DNA of 64,000 nt from Chitinophagaceae bacterium. Lineage in GTDB: Bacteria; Bacteroidota; Bacteroidia; Chitinophagales; Chitinophagaceae. The stretch lies in contig CANCEU010000002.1 of the NCBI GenBank assembly GCA_947375185.1, forward strand, positions 1-64,000, written 5' to 3'. A model generated the notes under the pieces. The model was not told the DNA's origin. It was given only the letters and a program-made list of their open reading frames with translations, and made no database searches. Position 1 is the first letter of the stretch, and every line of letters begins with the position of its first letter. This document shows positions 39,059-47,463 of the stretch, piece by piece. The translations under genes were made by a program, and so were the position numbers.

Positions 39059-40462
39059 ATGAGTCAGAATGATTCCCCTATAATCGTAGGTTTAGACATT
39101 GGTACTACCAAAATTGCTGCAATCGCAGGACGTAAAAACGAATTTGGTAAATTAGAAATCTTAGGATTTGGACGCGCCAACAGTAATGGTGTTCAACATG
39201 GCCAAGTTTTGAATATTGACCAAACGATCAAAGCAATTCAACAAGCTTTGGAAAATTGCCAAAAAAGCAATCCAAGTTTAGACATTAAGGAAGTTTATGT
39301 AGGTATCGCTGGTCACCATATCAAAAGTTTGCAAACGCGTGGTGATATGGTAAGACAAGATGCAGAAAATGAAATTCAAGCTTGGGAAATTGAGCAATTG
39401 ATCAACAACCAAAAAAAGACTTTTATTCCTGCTGGGGATCAAATTATTGATGTCATTCCACAAGAGTTTCATGTTGACAATAATGCTAATATTAAAGAGC
39501 CAATTGGCGTAAATGGTGTAAAGGTTGGTGCAAACTTTTTGATATTAACGGGAGATAGAAATGCAATTCGTAACATTAATCGTTCGGTTGAAAGAAGCGG
39601 TTTAAAAACAAAGGACTTGGTATTGCAACCTTTGGCTTCGGCAAGTGCGGTTATGAGTGATGTGGATTTAGAAGCCGGTGTTGCTATTTTGGATATTGGT
39701 GGTGGTACAAGTGACCTTGCTGTATTTTATGATGGAATTTTAAAGCATACTGCTGTTATACCTTTTGGCGGCGAAAATATTACGCATGACATTCGTATGG
39801 GATTAGGCGTATTGAAAAGTCAGGCTGAAGCGATGAAAGTTCAGTTTGGTAGCGCATTAGCAAATGAAGCAAATGCAAATGCCTATGTTACTATTCCAGG
39901 ACTTAAAGGAATGCCTGCAAAAGAAATCAGTGTAAAAAGTTTAGCTGGAATTATTCAGGCTAGAATGAGTGAGATATTAGATTTTGTTACTTACCACTTA
40001 AAGCAATTGGATTTAGATAGCAGATTGTTAAACGGAGGAATCATTTTAACAGGGGGTGGTTCACAATTAAAGCATTTAATTCAATTGACTGAGTATACAA
40101 CTGGCTTAAATGCTAGAGTAGGCTTACCAAATGAGCATTTAGCTCCTAATCATATTGATGAATTAAAGAAGCCAATGTATTCAACATGTATCGGTTTAAT
40201 CTTGAAAGGGTATAATGATTATGAACAAAACTATAAGGTATTCGAAAATAACTTCAAGAAAGTGGAAGTTCCAAAAGAATTGACAGTTGAAATGGAGGCA
40301 GAAGAAATGGACCCGGCAGTAGAAATTGCCATGGTAGGTGAGGACCAAAATACTGTAATAGATCCTGAATTAATCAAAAAAAGAAAGGAGAAATTCTGGG
40401 ATAGATTTAAAACAAATTTGATCGAAATTTTTAGCGAAGATGAAGACCCATTATTGAAATAA
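39059..40462 (+). CDS. ftsA: Cell division protein FtsA
   Basis: Actin-like membrane tether for FtsZ. 467 residues; ATPase motifs VGLDIGTTKIAAI (9-21), ILDIGGGTSDLAVF (about 213-226) and IILTGGGSQLKHL (about 328-340). The C-terminus contains KEKFWDRFKTNLIEIF, an amphipathic helix suited to membrane binding, followed by a short acidic tail. 113 nt separate it from ftsZ, enough for an extra promoter. Confidence 0.96.
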   Translation: MSQNDSPIIVGLDIGTTKIAAIAGRKNEFGKLEILGFGRANSNGVQHGQVLNIDQTIKAIQQALENCQKSNPSLDIKEVYVGIAGHHIKSLQTRGDMVRQDAENEIQAWEIEQLINNQKKTFIPAGDQIIDVIPQEFHVDNNANIKEPIGVNGVKVGANFLILTGDRNAIRNINRSVERSGLKTKDLVLQPLASASAVMSDVDLEAGVAILDIGGGTSDLAVFYDGILKHTAVIPFGGENITHDIRMGLGVLKSQAEAMKVQFGSALANEANANAYVTIPGLKGMPAKEISVKSLAGIIQARMSEILDFVTYHLKQLDLDSRLLNGGIILTGGGSQLKHLIQLTEYTTGLNARVGLPNEHLAPNHIDELKKPMYSTCIGLILKGYNDYEQNYKVFENNFKKVEVPKELTVEMEAEEMDPAVEIAMVGEDQNTVIDPELIKKRKEKFWDRFKTNLIEIFSEDEDPLLK

Positions 40463-40485
40463 TTATACACATTTTGTGGGTATAA
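40463..40485 (+). promoter_or_regulatory. DnaA-box-like site and imperfect palindrome before ftsZ
   Basis: TTATACACA (40463-40471) fits the DnaA consensus TTATNCACA and is the left arm of an imperfect dyad whose right arm is TGGGTATAA. It lies at the start of the 113-nt ftsA-ftsZ gap. Protein binding is inferred only from the motif. Confidence 0.4.
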
Positions 40486-40575
40486 AATTTCTACCTAAAA
40501 ATTTGTAAATAGATTAATTTCGAGCATACTAACCAACTAAGTTTCAACTAACTAACCCATTTAAAAAACAAAAGA

Positions 40576-42642
40576 ATGATTCAATTTGACTTGCCCAAGC
40601 AAAAATCATCCATCATCAAGGTCTTAGGCGTTGGCGGTGGCGGTAGCAATGCCGTGAATTTCATGTTTCATCAAGATATCGAAGGAGTAGATTTTATCAT
40701 ATGTAATACAGATTCTAAAGCCATTGAACAAAGCCCGGTGCCTAATAAAATTCAATTAGGACCACATTTGACACAAGGTTTAGGAGCTGGAGCTGATCCT
40801 TCCGTAGGAAAATTAGCGACAGAAGAATCTTTAGAAGAGATTAAAAAAATATTAGAGGTGAATACTAAAATGGCTTTTATTACTGTCGGAATGGGCGGTG
40901 GTACAGGTACAGGAGGTGCGCCTATCATTGCAAAAATCTGTAAAGACTTAGGCATTTTAACGGTTGGAATTGTAACCACTCCATTTGGATTTGAAGGACC
41001 TCGTCGTCAAAAACAAGCCGAAGATGGAATTAACCAATTAAAGCCATTAGTAGATACTTTATTGGTTATTTCTAATGATAAATTGCGCGTACAATATGGC
41101 AATTTAAAAATGAAAGAAGCTTTCACGAAAGCGGATAATGTATTGGCTACTGCAGCAAAATGCATTACGGATGTAATTAACAGCCGTGGACATATTATTG
41201 TAGATTTTGCTGACGTTTGCACAGTAATGAAAAATGGTGGTGTAGCTATTTTAGGCAAGGCCGAAGTGGAAGGAGAAAATAGAGCACAAAGAGCAATTGA
41301 AGAAGCTTTGAATTCTCCTTTGTTAAATGATAATGATATTAAAGGAGCAAAATGGATTTTATTAAATATCAATAGTGCCGAAGGCGATTTCGAATGTAGT
41401 ATGGATGAGTTGGAAACCATCAGTAATATTTTACGTGAGCGCACAGGCGAGCATAGTGATGTGATTATGGGAAGTGGCTATGATGATACATTAGGAGAAA
41501 AAATTGGAATCACTTTAATCGCAACTGGTTTTGAAGGAAAAGATCCTTTCAAAAAAGACGATGTAAAAAAAGAAGAAATACCTACAACTGAAAAGATAGT
41601 AATGACATTGGCTTCAGAAGAAAAAGCAAATGTGATTGCAGAAAACGAAAACACAACAACAGCCGAGGCGGATGATCATTTTGTTTTATCACTTACTGAA
41701 GAAGCCCCTGTTAGTTTCTCATTTGATGTTGAGGAAAATTTGGAAGCGATTGATGCGGCTACTAATATCGACACTTTCGATGAAAGTGAAAATATAGTAG
41801 CAGTTGAAGATGCGGCTGAATTTGCAAATTTAATGGTGGAAGCTGCTGAAACAGTTGAAGTTTTAAATTTAGCACCAAGCTTAGTGATTGAAGAGTCTTT
41901 AGTTTCAAATGTTTTTGTTGAAACTCCCGAGGAAGAATTTTCAGAAGATAAATTATTAGAAGAAGAATTATTAGAGGATGTTGTTTTTCATTTAGATATG
42001 GATACTCAACCTGAAACTCCAACTTACAACTTCACTTCCGCAACAACTGAATTCGTTTTAAGTAAGCCAACTAATATTTATGTTGATTCAGTTGAAGAGA
42101 ACGCGACAGCGTTCGATGCAAGAGTCACAGCTGATGCGTTCGATGCAGCAGTCAAAGCTGATGCGTTTAATGTACCACAAGAGGAGGTATACGAAACTGT
42201 TCATGAACAAGAAGCGCCGATTGTTGAAGCAGTAGTCCCAACTGAAAATTTTGAATCATCGTTTAGAGTTGTGTTAGAAGAAGAGCCTACCATGCAATTG
42301 GTTGTGCGTGAGCAAGATTTTGAAAATACAAATGGACAAGTAAAAGCTACTACATCTAAAAACTTTGAAATGCCACTTGACGATTCTGAAGAACAAAGAA
42401 GAAAAGTGCGTGAGCGTATACAAAAATTAAGAAACTTATCTTTCAACATAGGCAACGGCAATGATCCAAGCGCCGAATTTGATGAAGTGCCTGCTTATGT
42501 TAGAAGGAATATGGATTTGTTTGGTAATACATTAGCGTCAGTTGAAAACTTTTATAGTAAGTATACGGTAGACCAAGATGATAATAATCAAACTCAAATT
42601 TCTACTATCAATTCATTCTTGGATGGCAAGAAACCAGATTAA
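40576..42642 (+). CDS. ftsZ: Cell division protein FtsZ with very long C-terminal linker
   Basis: Tubulin-like GTPase that forms the Z-ring. GTP-binding motif GGGTGTGG at 107-114; the globular domain ends near residue 320. A linker of about 310 residues follows, acidic and low complexity, rich in Glu/Ala/Val, with a 27-bp tandem repeat. A conserved C-terminal-type peptide VPAYVRRN (638-645), the likely FtsA contact, is then followed by 43 more residues rather than ending the protein. Total length 688 versus about 380 in E. coli. It is the last gene of the dcw cluster. Confidence 0.96.
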   Translation: MIQFDLPKQKSSIIKVLGVGGGGSNAVNFMFHQDIEGVDFIICNTDSKAIEQSPVPNKIQLGPHLTQGLGAGADPSVGKLATEESLEEIKKILEVNTKMAFITVGMGGGTGTGGAPIIAKICKDLGILTVGIVTTPFGFEGPRRQKQAEDGINQLKPLVDTLLVISNDKLRVQYGNLKMKEAFTKADNVLATAAKCITDVINSRGHIIVDFADVCTVMKNGGVAILGKAEVEGENRAQRAIEEALNSPLLNDNDIKGAKWILLNINSAEGDFECSMDELETISNILRERTGEHSDVIMGSGYDDTLGEKIGITLIATGFEGKDPFKKDDVKKEEIPTTEKIVMTLASEEKANVIAENENTTTAEADDHFVLSLTEEAPVSFSFDVEENLEAIDAATNIDTFDESENIVAVEDAAEFANLMVEAAETVEVLNLAPSLVIEESLVSNVFVETPEEEFSEDKLLEEELLEDVVFHLDMDTQPETPTYNFTSATTEFVLSKPTNIYVDSVEENATAFDARVTADAFDAAVKADAFNVPQEEVYETVHEQEAPIVEAVVPTENFESSFRVVLEEEPTMQLVVREQDFENTNGQVKATTSKNFEMPLDDSEEQRRKVRERIQKLRNLSFNIGNGNDPSAEFDEVPAYVRRNMDLFGNTLASVENFYSKYTVDQDDNNQTQISTINSFLDGKKPD
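42109..42174 (+). repeat. 27-bp tandem repeat inside ftsZ linker
   Basis: Two near-identical 27-bp units (42109-42135 and 42136-42162) and a partial third encode AFDARVTAD, AFDAAVKAD, AFN. The repeat is in frame, so unit number can change without a frameshift. Confidence 0.85.
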
Positions 42643-42676
42643 AGATGTTTTTATGGTACAGTTGATTTAGTTGTAA

Positions 42677-42704
42677 CCCTCGCCTCAAAAGGCGAGGGTT
42701 TTTT
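42677..42704 (+). terminator. First of two tandem terminators after ftsZ
   Basis: CCCTCGCCT and AGGCGAGGG form a perfect 9-bp stem with a 4-nt loop (CAAA), followed by T6. It closes the dcw operon. Confidence 0.92.
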
Positions 42705-42765
42705 ATTTATGGTTATTATTAAAAACATCCTATTTTCAAATTTATGATGTTTTTATAATCACTCG

Positions 42766-42792
42766 CCTCGCCCAAAAGGCGAGGGTTTTTAT
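42766..42792 (+). terminator. Second tandem terminator after ftsZ
   Basis: CCTCGCC and GGCGAGG pair over 7 bp with a CAAAA loop, followed by a T-run. The hairpin and flanks (GATGTTTTTAT before, GGTTATTAT after) repeat those of the first terminator, so the region is a local duplication of about 100 bp. Confidence 0.85.
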
Positions 42793-42811
42793 TTTGGTTA
42801 TTATAAATGGC

Positions 42812-42819
42812 TATCTTTG
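42812..42819 (+). promoter_or_regulatory. -7 element 4 nt before the SDR gene
   Basis: TATCTTTG matches TAnnTTTG exactly; CCTT separates it from the ATG at 42824. A TTG occurs upstream but at only 15 nt spacing. Confidence 0.5.
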
Positions 42820-42823
42820 CCTT

Positions 42824-43747
42824 ATGCAAACAGTACTAATCACAGGCGGAACGGGTATGGTAGGGCAGGCGCTAACCAATTATTTAATTGATAATGGGTA
42901 TGATGTTATTGTTTTAACGAGGTCGGAAAAAAGGTCAAGTCGTTTGCATCTCAGCTATGCAAAATGGGATATTGAAAGCCAGTATATTGATCCAGAAGCA
43001 TTAAAGATGGCTGATATAATTGTGCATTTGGCTGGGGAGTCGGTAGCAACTAAAAGATGGAGTAAAAAAAGAAAAGAGGAAATTGTACAAAGCAGGGTTC
43101 GGTCAGGTGCTTTATTGGTTAAAGTGTTAAGTGAAAATGAACATAAAGTAAAAACCGTTATTACTGCATCTGCAATTGGTTGGTATGGTCCTGATACAGC
43201 TGAATCTTTACAGTTTGGATTTAAAGAAAATGACGCACCTGATGATTCTTATTTAAGTACAACATGTCAGCAATGGGAGCAAAGTGTTGAATCTATTGCT
43301 CAAATGGGAATTCGTTTAGTGACATTAAGAATTGGTATTGTATTTAATAAAAGGGGAGGTGCTTTAGCTGAATTTATTAAACCTGCACAATTTGGGTTAG
43401 CTACAATTTTAGGCCCGGGTACACAAATTATGAGTTGGATACATCAACAAGATTTATGTAAGATGATCTTATTCGCAGCTACACATGAAAATGTACAAGG
43501 CGTCTATAATGCTGTAGCGCCAGCCCCTTCAACCAATAAACAAATTGTAGAATTAGTAGCAGCAAAATTATTTCCTTTTCATATTACCTTCAAAGTGCCT
43601 GTATTTATTTTGAAAATAATGTTAGGTGAAATGAGTGTTGAAGTATTAAAAAGTGCGAATGTTTCAAGTGATAAAATCCAACAAGCTGGATTTGAATTTG
43701 AATATCCGGCAATTGATGCCGCATTATCACAGCTACTAAAAAAATAA
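42824..43747 (+). CDS. TIGR01777-type NAD(P)-dependent epimerase/SDR (SDR39U1 family)
   Basis: 307-residue extended short-chain dehydrogenase. N-terminal Rossmann motif TGGTGMVGQAL (7-17), then the family-specific HLAGESVATKRWSKKRKEE and SASAIGWYGP. The C-terminal segment (about 238-295) matches the DUF1731 domain of this family. Substrate unknown; the family was once called cell division inhibitor SulA-like, but that is not supported. The upstream track TTG start is rejected in favour of the ATG right after the -7 box. Confidence 0.88.
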   Translation: MQTVLITGGTGMVGQALTNYLIDNGYDVIVLTRSEKRSSRLHLSYAKWDIESQYIDPEALKMADIIVHLAGESVATKRWSKKRKEEIVQSRVRSGALLVKVLSENEHKVKTVITASAIGWYGPDTAESLQFGFKENDAPDDSYLSTTCQQWEQSVESIAQMGIRLVTLRIGIVFNKRGGALAEFIKPAQFGLATILGPGTQIMSWIHQQDLCKMILFAATHENVQGVYNAVAPAPSTNKQIVELVAAKLFPFHITFKVPVFILKIMLGEMSVEVLKSANVSSDKIQQAGFEFEYPAIDAALSQLLKK

Positions 43748-43772
43748 AGCGTCTCAGTTGAAACGCTTTATT
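43746..43772 (+). terminator. Short terminator-like hairpin between convergent genes
   Basis: AAAGCGT and ACGCTTT pair around a 10-nt loop (CTCAGTTGAA) that can add two more pairs. No long T-run follows, so activity is uncertain. Confidence 0.4.
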
Positions 43773-43823
43773 GAATTGCTAATAGATAATTACTAAAAGG
43801 AATAACCTTGTTATTCAGCTATA

Positions 43824-46196
43824 TTAATTACGAATTGGTTTTCCTGAAGTAATCACTGACTGTATTCTTTCTAAGGTTTTCTTTTGCCCACATAGGCTCA
43901 AAAATGCTTCTCTTTCTAAGTCCAATAAATATTGTTCATTAACTAAAGTTGCTTCGCTTAAATCACCACCGCACATTACATAAGCTAATTTTTGTGCAAC
44001 TAACTTATCATGATCAGTAGCATAGCCTCCTCTCCACATGGCATTGATGCCTGCGTATAAAGCACCTAATGCTGACTTGCCCAAAACTTTAATATCGGTT
44101 CTTTGCTGTGCTTGTGTGTAACCAGCATTGTATAGGTTTAGTACTTGTTCCTTTGCTTTTGCAATTCTTCGTGATTGGTTTAAAACAATATGGTCTTGTC
44201 CTTTTCTGAAAATGCCCATATCCATTGCTTCTTGTGCTGAGGTAGCTACTTTGGCAGTTGCAATTTGTAAGAACCTATTTTTTAAAGTAATGGTATCTGG
44301 TTCATCAATATGCATTTCATCTGAGGCTCTTAAAACCAATTCTTTAGTACCACCACCGCCTGGTATTACACCAATTCCTAATTCCACTAAACCAATATAG
44401 GTTTCTGCCGCAGCTGCAATGGTATCAGCATGTAAATTCATTTCACAACCTCCTCCTAAAGTAAGTCCGTGAGGTGCAATTCCAACTGGAATAGATGAAT
44501 AACGAACACGCATCATACTGTTTTGGAAAGTTCTAATAGCCATATCTAATTCCTCATAATCCTGCTCAATAGCTAACATAAAAATCATTCCCACATTAGC
44601 ACCTGCACTAAACAAATTACCTTCATTAGCAATCACTAATCCATTGAATTTTTCTTCAGAAATGGCTATGGATTTATTAAGTCCTTCCAATACTTCACCA
44701 CCAATGCTATTCATTTTCGTATTCCAGCTAAATCCAGCAACGCCATCACCAATATCTACTAAATTGCATGCTACGTTTTTCCAGATTGTTTTTTCTTTGT
44801 GATCGGATAATATAATAAAGGATTCCGTGCCAGGAATTAATTTGTAGTCTTGAGTATTTATATCATAGTAATAACGTTTGCCGTCTTTTATTTGATAAAA
44901 TGAAAGACCTTTGCTAGCCATCGTTTCAGTCCAAGGTGCAATGGCAATATTTTCTGCTTTCATTGCAGCAATCACATTACTAACACCCAAAGCATCCCAG
45001 GTTTCAAATGCACCAATTTCCCATCCAAATCCTGCTTTTAAAGCGTCATCAACTCGGAATATTTCATCACTTATTTCAGGAATTCTAAAACTAATGTAAG
45101 AAAATAATGCATGATGAAATGCGCGAATAAATGCAGCACCTTTGTCCGTTCCAGTGTACAAAGCCTTAATACGATCGGGTAAACTTTCAATTCCTTTTGC
45201 TGCAGCAATTGATGCTAATTTTGGTTTATTGCGAGGCTCGTATTGTAATGTTTTTAAATTAAGTGTTAATATTTCTTTACTTGTTGCTGTTTTTACTTTC
45301 TTAAAAAATCCTTGTCCTGTTTTATCGCCCAACCAATTTTGTTCAACCATTTTTTCCAACCAACTTGGTAATGAAAAAGTATTTTTTGCTTCATCATTAG
45401 GGCAATTATCTGCAACGCCTTTTGCAACTTTCACTAAAGTATCTAATCCAACAACATCTGCAGTTCGAAATGTTGCTGATTTAGGTCGACCCATGATAGG
45501 TCCAGTTAAAGCTTCAATTTCATCAATAGTTAATTCCATTTTTTCCATAATATGCACTACGCTCATCATGCTAAAAACACCTACACGATTGGCTATAAAG
45601 GCAGGCGTATCTTTACACAATACTGTGTTTTTTCCTAAAAACACATCACCATAATGCATAAAAAAATCAATAACAGCAGGGTCTGTTTTTGGAGTAGGGA
45701 TTACCTCTAACAAACGCAAATATCTTGGTGGGTTAAAAAAGTGTGTGCCACAAAAATGTTTTTGAAAATCATCACTACGACCCTCCGCCATTAAATGTAT
45801 GGGGATACCTGAAGTATTCGAACTTACTAGTGTTCCAGGTTTTCTATATTTTTCTACTTCATCATAAATTTGCTTTTTAATATCTAAGCGTTCAACTACC
45901 ACTTCAATAATCCAATCGGCATGCGTTAGGTTAGCTATATCATCAGTAAAATTTCCAGTTGTAATTAATTTAACTGCACCTGCATTATAAAGCGGAGAGG
46001 GGTTCGATTTAACCGAAGCAGTTAAAGAATCGTCTACTAATTTATTGCGTTCTTTTTTCACACTCGATGCTTCAGCGCCAGGAGTTAATCTATCTAACAA
46101 CATTACTTTTACACCAACACCTGCAAAGTGACAAGCTATTCTTGATCCCATTACTCCACTTCCTAAAACCACTACATTTTTTATAGATCGTTGCAT
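43824..46196 (-). CDS. Fused 3-hydroxyacyl-CoA dehydrogenase/enoyl-CoA hydratase (beta-oxidation)
   Basis: 790-residue bifunctional enzyme performing two steps of fatty-acid beta-oxidation. The dehydrogenase comes first: NAD motif GSGVMGSRIACHFAGVG (12-28), then SSNTSGIP, GTHFFNPPRYLRLLE and the C-terminal dehydrogenase domain to about 440. The hydratase follows (about 465-700) with NLFSAGANVG and HGLTLGGGCEMNLH. This order is opposite to E. coli FadB and matches FadN/FadJ-like forms of Bacteroidota. No thiolase gene is adjacent. A dyad in the promoter spacer may bind a regulator. Confidence 0.92.
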   Translation of the reverse strand: MQRSIKNVVVLGSGVMGSRIACHFAGVGVKVMLLDRLTPGAEASSVKKERNKLVDDSLTASVKSNPSPLYNAGAVKLITTGNFTDDIANLTHADWIIEVVVERLDIKKQIYDEVEKYRKPGTLVSSNTSGIPIHLMAEGRSDDFQKHFCGTHFFNPPRYLRLLEVIPTPKTDPAVIDFFMHYGDVFLGKNTVLCKDTPAFIANRVGVFSMMSVVHIMEKMELTIDEIEALTGPIMGRPKSATFRTADVVGLDTLVKVAKGVADNCPNDEAKNTFSLPSWLEKMVEQNWLGDKTGQGFFKKVKTATSKEILTLNLKTLQYEPRNKPKLASIAAAKGIESLPDRIKALYTGTDKGAAFIRAFHHALFSYISFRIPEISDEIFRVDDALKAGFGWEIGAFETWDALGVSNVIAAMKAENIAIAPWTETMASKGLSFYQIKDGKRYYYDINTQDYKLIPGTESFIILSDHKEKTIWKNVACNLVDIGDGVAGFSWNTKMNSIGGEVLEGLNKSIAISEEKFNGLVIANEGNLFSAGANVGMIFMLAIEQDYEELDMAIRTFQNSMMRVRYSSIPVGIAPHGLTLGGGCEMNLHADTIAAAAETYIGLVELGIGVIPGGGGTKELVLRASDEMHIDEPDTITLKNRFLQIATAKVATSAQEAMDMGIFRKGQDHIVLNQSRRIAKAKEQVLNLYNAGYTQAQQRTDIKVLGKSALGALYAGINAMWRGGYATDHDKLVAQKLAYVMCGGDLSEATLVNEQYLLDLEREAFLSLCGQKKTLERIQSVITSGKPIRN

Positions 46197-46212
46197 AATT
46201 AAAGCGTTTGTG

Positions 46213-46244
46213 TAAAATTAGTTAGTTATGCAACTAATTTCAAA
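46213..46244 (-). promoter_or_regulatory. Promoter of the beta-oxidation gene with internal dyad
   Basis: Minus strand: TTTG (46244-46241), 20 nt, TAATTTTA (46220-46213; last base off consensus). The spacer holds TTAGTT-GCAT-AACTAA (46237-46222), a dyad with perfect 6-bp arms placed where a repressor would block RNA polymerase. Confidence 0.5.
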
Positions 46245-46320
46245 AAAATCTTTCTATTTTCAGTCAATTTTGCTGCAAATTGCCATTAATTGGCCCTAAT
46301 AACCTTTTAACAAAAGGCAC

Positions 46321-46350
46321 TTGAGGGTTAAAGGGATTGAACTACATTTG
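46321..46350 (+). promoter_or_regulatory. gatC promoter (TTG-N19-TACATTTG), 4 nt before the ATG
   Basis: TTG (46321-46323) and TACATTTG (46343-46350) are separated by 19 nt, an excellent match. The ATG at 46355 begins 5 nt after the box, so the mRNA would start at or one or two bases before the start codon. Confidence 0.65.
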
Positions 46351-46354
46351 TATT

Positions 46355-46645
46355 ATGCAAGTAGATACTAAATTAGTAAGCCATTTAGCACATTTATCAA
46401 GGTTAAATGTGGCTCCCGAAAAAATGGACAAACTCGTTGCAGATATGCAAGACCTAGTTGTTTTTGTAGAGCAGTTAAATGCTTTAGATACAACTGGGAC
46501 TGATCCATTGATGCATATGGGGGATGCAGTAAATGTATTAAGAGCAGATGAAGTAAATGGTTCTATATCAAGAAATGCTGCTTTATTAAATGCACCTGAA
46601 TCGGATGGAGCGTTTTTTAAAGTACCTAAAGTCATTAATAAATAA
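46355..46645 (+). CDS. gatC: Asp-tRNA(Asn)/Glu-tRNA(Gln) amidotransferase subunit C
   Basis: Small stabilising subunit of GatCAB, which amidates misacylated Glu-tRNA(Gln) or Asp-tRNA(Asn). 96 residues, typical length, with LVSHLAHLSRLNV (7-19) and the Cys-free C-terminal LRADEV, NAPESDGAFFKVPKVI. gatA and gatB are not in the window. The start is the ATG after the promoter; an in-frame TTG upstream lies within the promoter. The ABC ATPase gene follows after 6 nt. Confidence 0.93.
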   Translation: MQVDTKLVSHLAHLSRLNVAPEKMDKLVADMQDLVVFVEQLNALDTTGTDPLMHMGDAVNVLRADEVNGSISRNAALLNAPESDGAFFKVPKVINK

Positions 46646-46651
46646 TTAAGT

Positions 46652-47347
46652 ATGTCATCGGTTATACAATTAAGGGATATTCAAAAAAGTTATTTCATGG
46701 CGAACCAAGCTATTCCTGTTTTAAAAGGAATCAACTTGGATATTAATCGTAATGAATATGTTGCATTAATGGGACCATCGGGTAGTGGAAAAAGTACATT
46801 GATGAATATTTTAGGTTGTTTGGATTCACCTACTAGTGGAACTTACAATTTGAATGGACACGATGTAAGTAAAATGACAGACGACGAACTGGCGGGTATT
46901 AGAAATATAGAAATTGGATTCGTATTTCAACAGTTTAATTTGTTACCACGTTTATCTGCTGCCGAAAATGTTGCCTTGCCTTTAGTGTATGCAGGTATTT
47001 CTAAGAAAGATAGAATTGATCGTGCGATGATTGCTTTAGAAAAAGTTGGATTAGCTGAAAGAAGCCATCATAAATCAAATGAATTAAGTGGAGGACAAAT
47101 TCAAAGAGTTGCTATTGCGCGTGCATTGGTAAATAATCCATCAATTCTTTTGGCTGATGAACCAACAGGGAATTTGGATTCAAAAACATCGGTTGAGGTT
47201 ATGGAATTATTTGGCAAAATTCAAGCAGCTGGAAATACGGTTGTTTTGGTAACGCACGAAGAAGATATTGCTCAGTATGCGCACAGGGTAGTGCGTCTAA
47301 GAGATGGATTGATCGAAACAGATACTTTAAACAATAAGCATAAATAA
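46652..47347 (+). CDS. ABC transporter ATP-binding protein (MacB/LolD type)
   Basis: 231-residue ATPase. Walker [10 protein letters not shown] (41-49), Q loop [13 protein letters not shown], signature [15 protein letters not shown], Walker [13 protein letters not shown] and switch TH. The [13 protein letters not shown] stretch is characteristic of the MacB/FtsE/LolD group, which act with permeases carrying periplasmic MacB domains. No permease is adjacent, so the partner and substrate are unknown. It is distinct from the second such ATPase at 48035-48703 (about 40 percent identical by eye). Confidence 0.9.
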   Translation: MSSVIQLRDIQKSYFMANQAIPVLKGINLDINRNEYVALMGPSGSGKSTLMNILGCLDSPTSGTYNLNGHDVSKMTDDELAGIRNIEIGFVFQQFNLLPRLSAAENVALPLVYAGISKKDRIDRAMIALEKVGLAERSHHKSNELSGGQIQRVAIARALVNNPSILLADEPTGNLDSKTSVEVMELFGKIQAAGNTVVLVTHEEDIAQYAHRVVRLRDGLIETDTLNNKHK

Positions 47348-47375
47348 CTTATTTGGTATATAAATAGTTAATAAG

Positions 47376-47401
47376 AAGCCTCCTGATGGGGGCTTTTTTT
47401 A
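47376..47401 (+). terminator. Intrinsic terminator after the ABC ATPase gene
   Basis: AAGCCTCC and GGGGGCTT form an 8-bp stem with one T-G pair around TGAT, followed by a T-run. Confidence 0.85.
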
Positions 47402-47423
47402 TATTGTTTGAACTTTATTTTGT

Positions 47424-47431
47424 TAGTTTTG
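47424..47431 (+). promoter_or_regulatory. -7 element upstream of the cobalamin adenosyltransferase gene
   Basis: TAGTTTTG matches TAnnTTTG exactly and lies 32 nt before the ATG at 47464. A TTTG upstream is only 13 nt away, so the -33 half is uncertain. No cobalamin riboswitch fits in the 60-nt leader. Confidence 0.45.
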
Positions 47432-47463
47432 TTAATAGCATCAAGCAAGCAAGTAGTAGCGTT

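Noticed and set aside
41762..42022. Leu/Gln-rich minus-strand ORF in the ftsZ linker
   Set aside because: It is the antisense shadow of the Glu/Ala-rich linker; no start context or homology pattern.
42660..42792. CRISPR-like repeat array after ftsZ
   Set aside because: Only two units, each a terminator hairpin with a T-run and different spacing; no cas genes.
44128..45654. Plus-strand ORFs of 62-170 residues at 44.1-45.7 kb
   Set aside because: They are antisense to the conserved beta-oxidation enzyme and show only shadow composition.
47400..47463. Cobalamin riboswitch before the adenosyltransferase gene
   Set aside because: The gap between the preceding terminator and the ATG is about 60 nt, far too short, and no B12-box word is seen.
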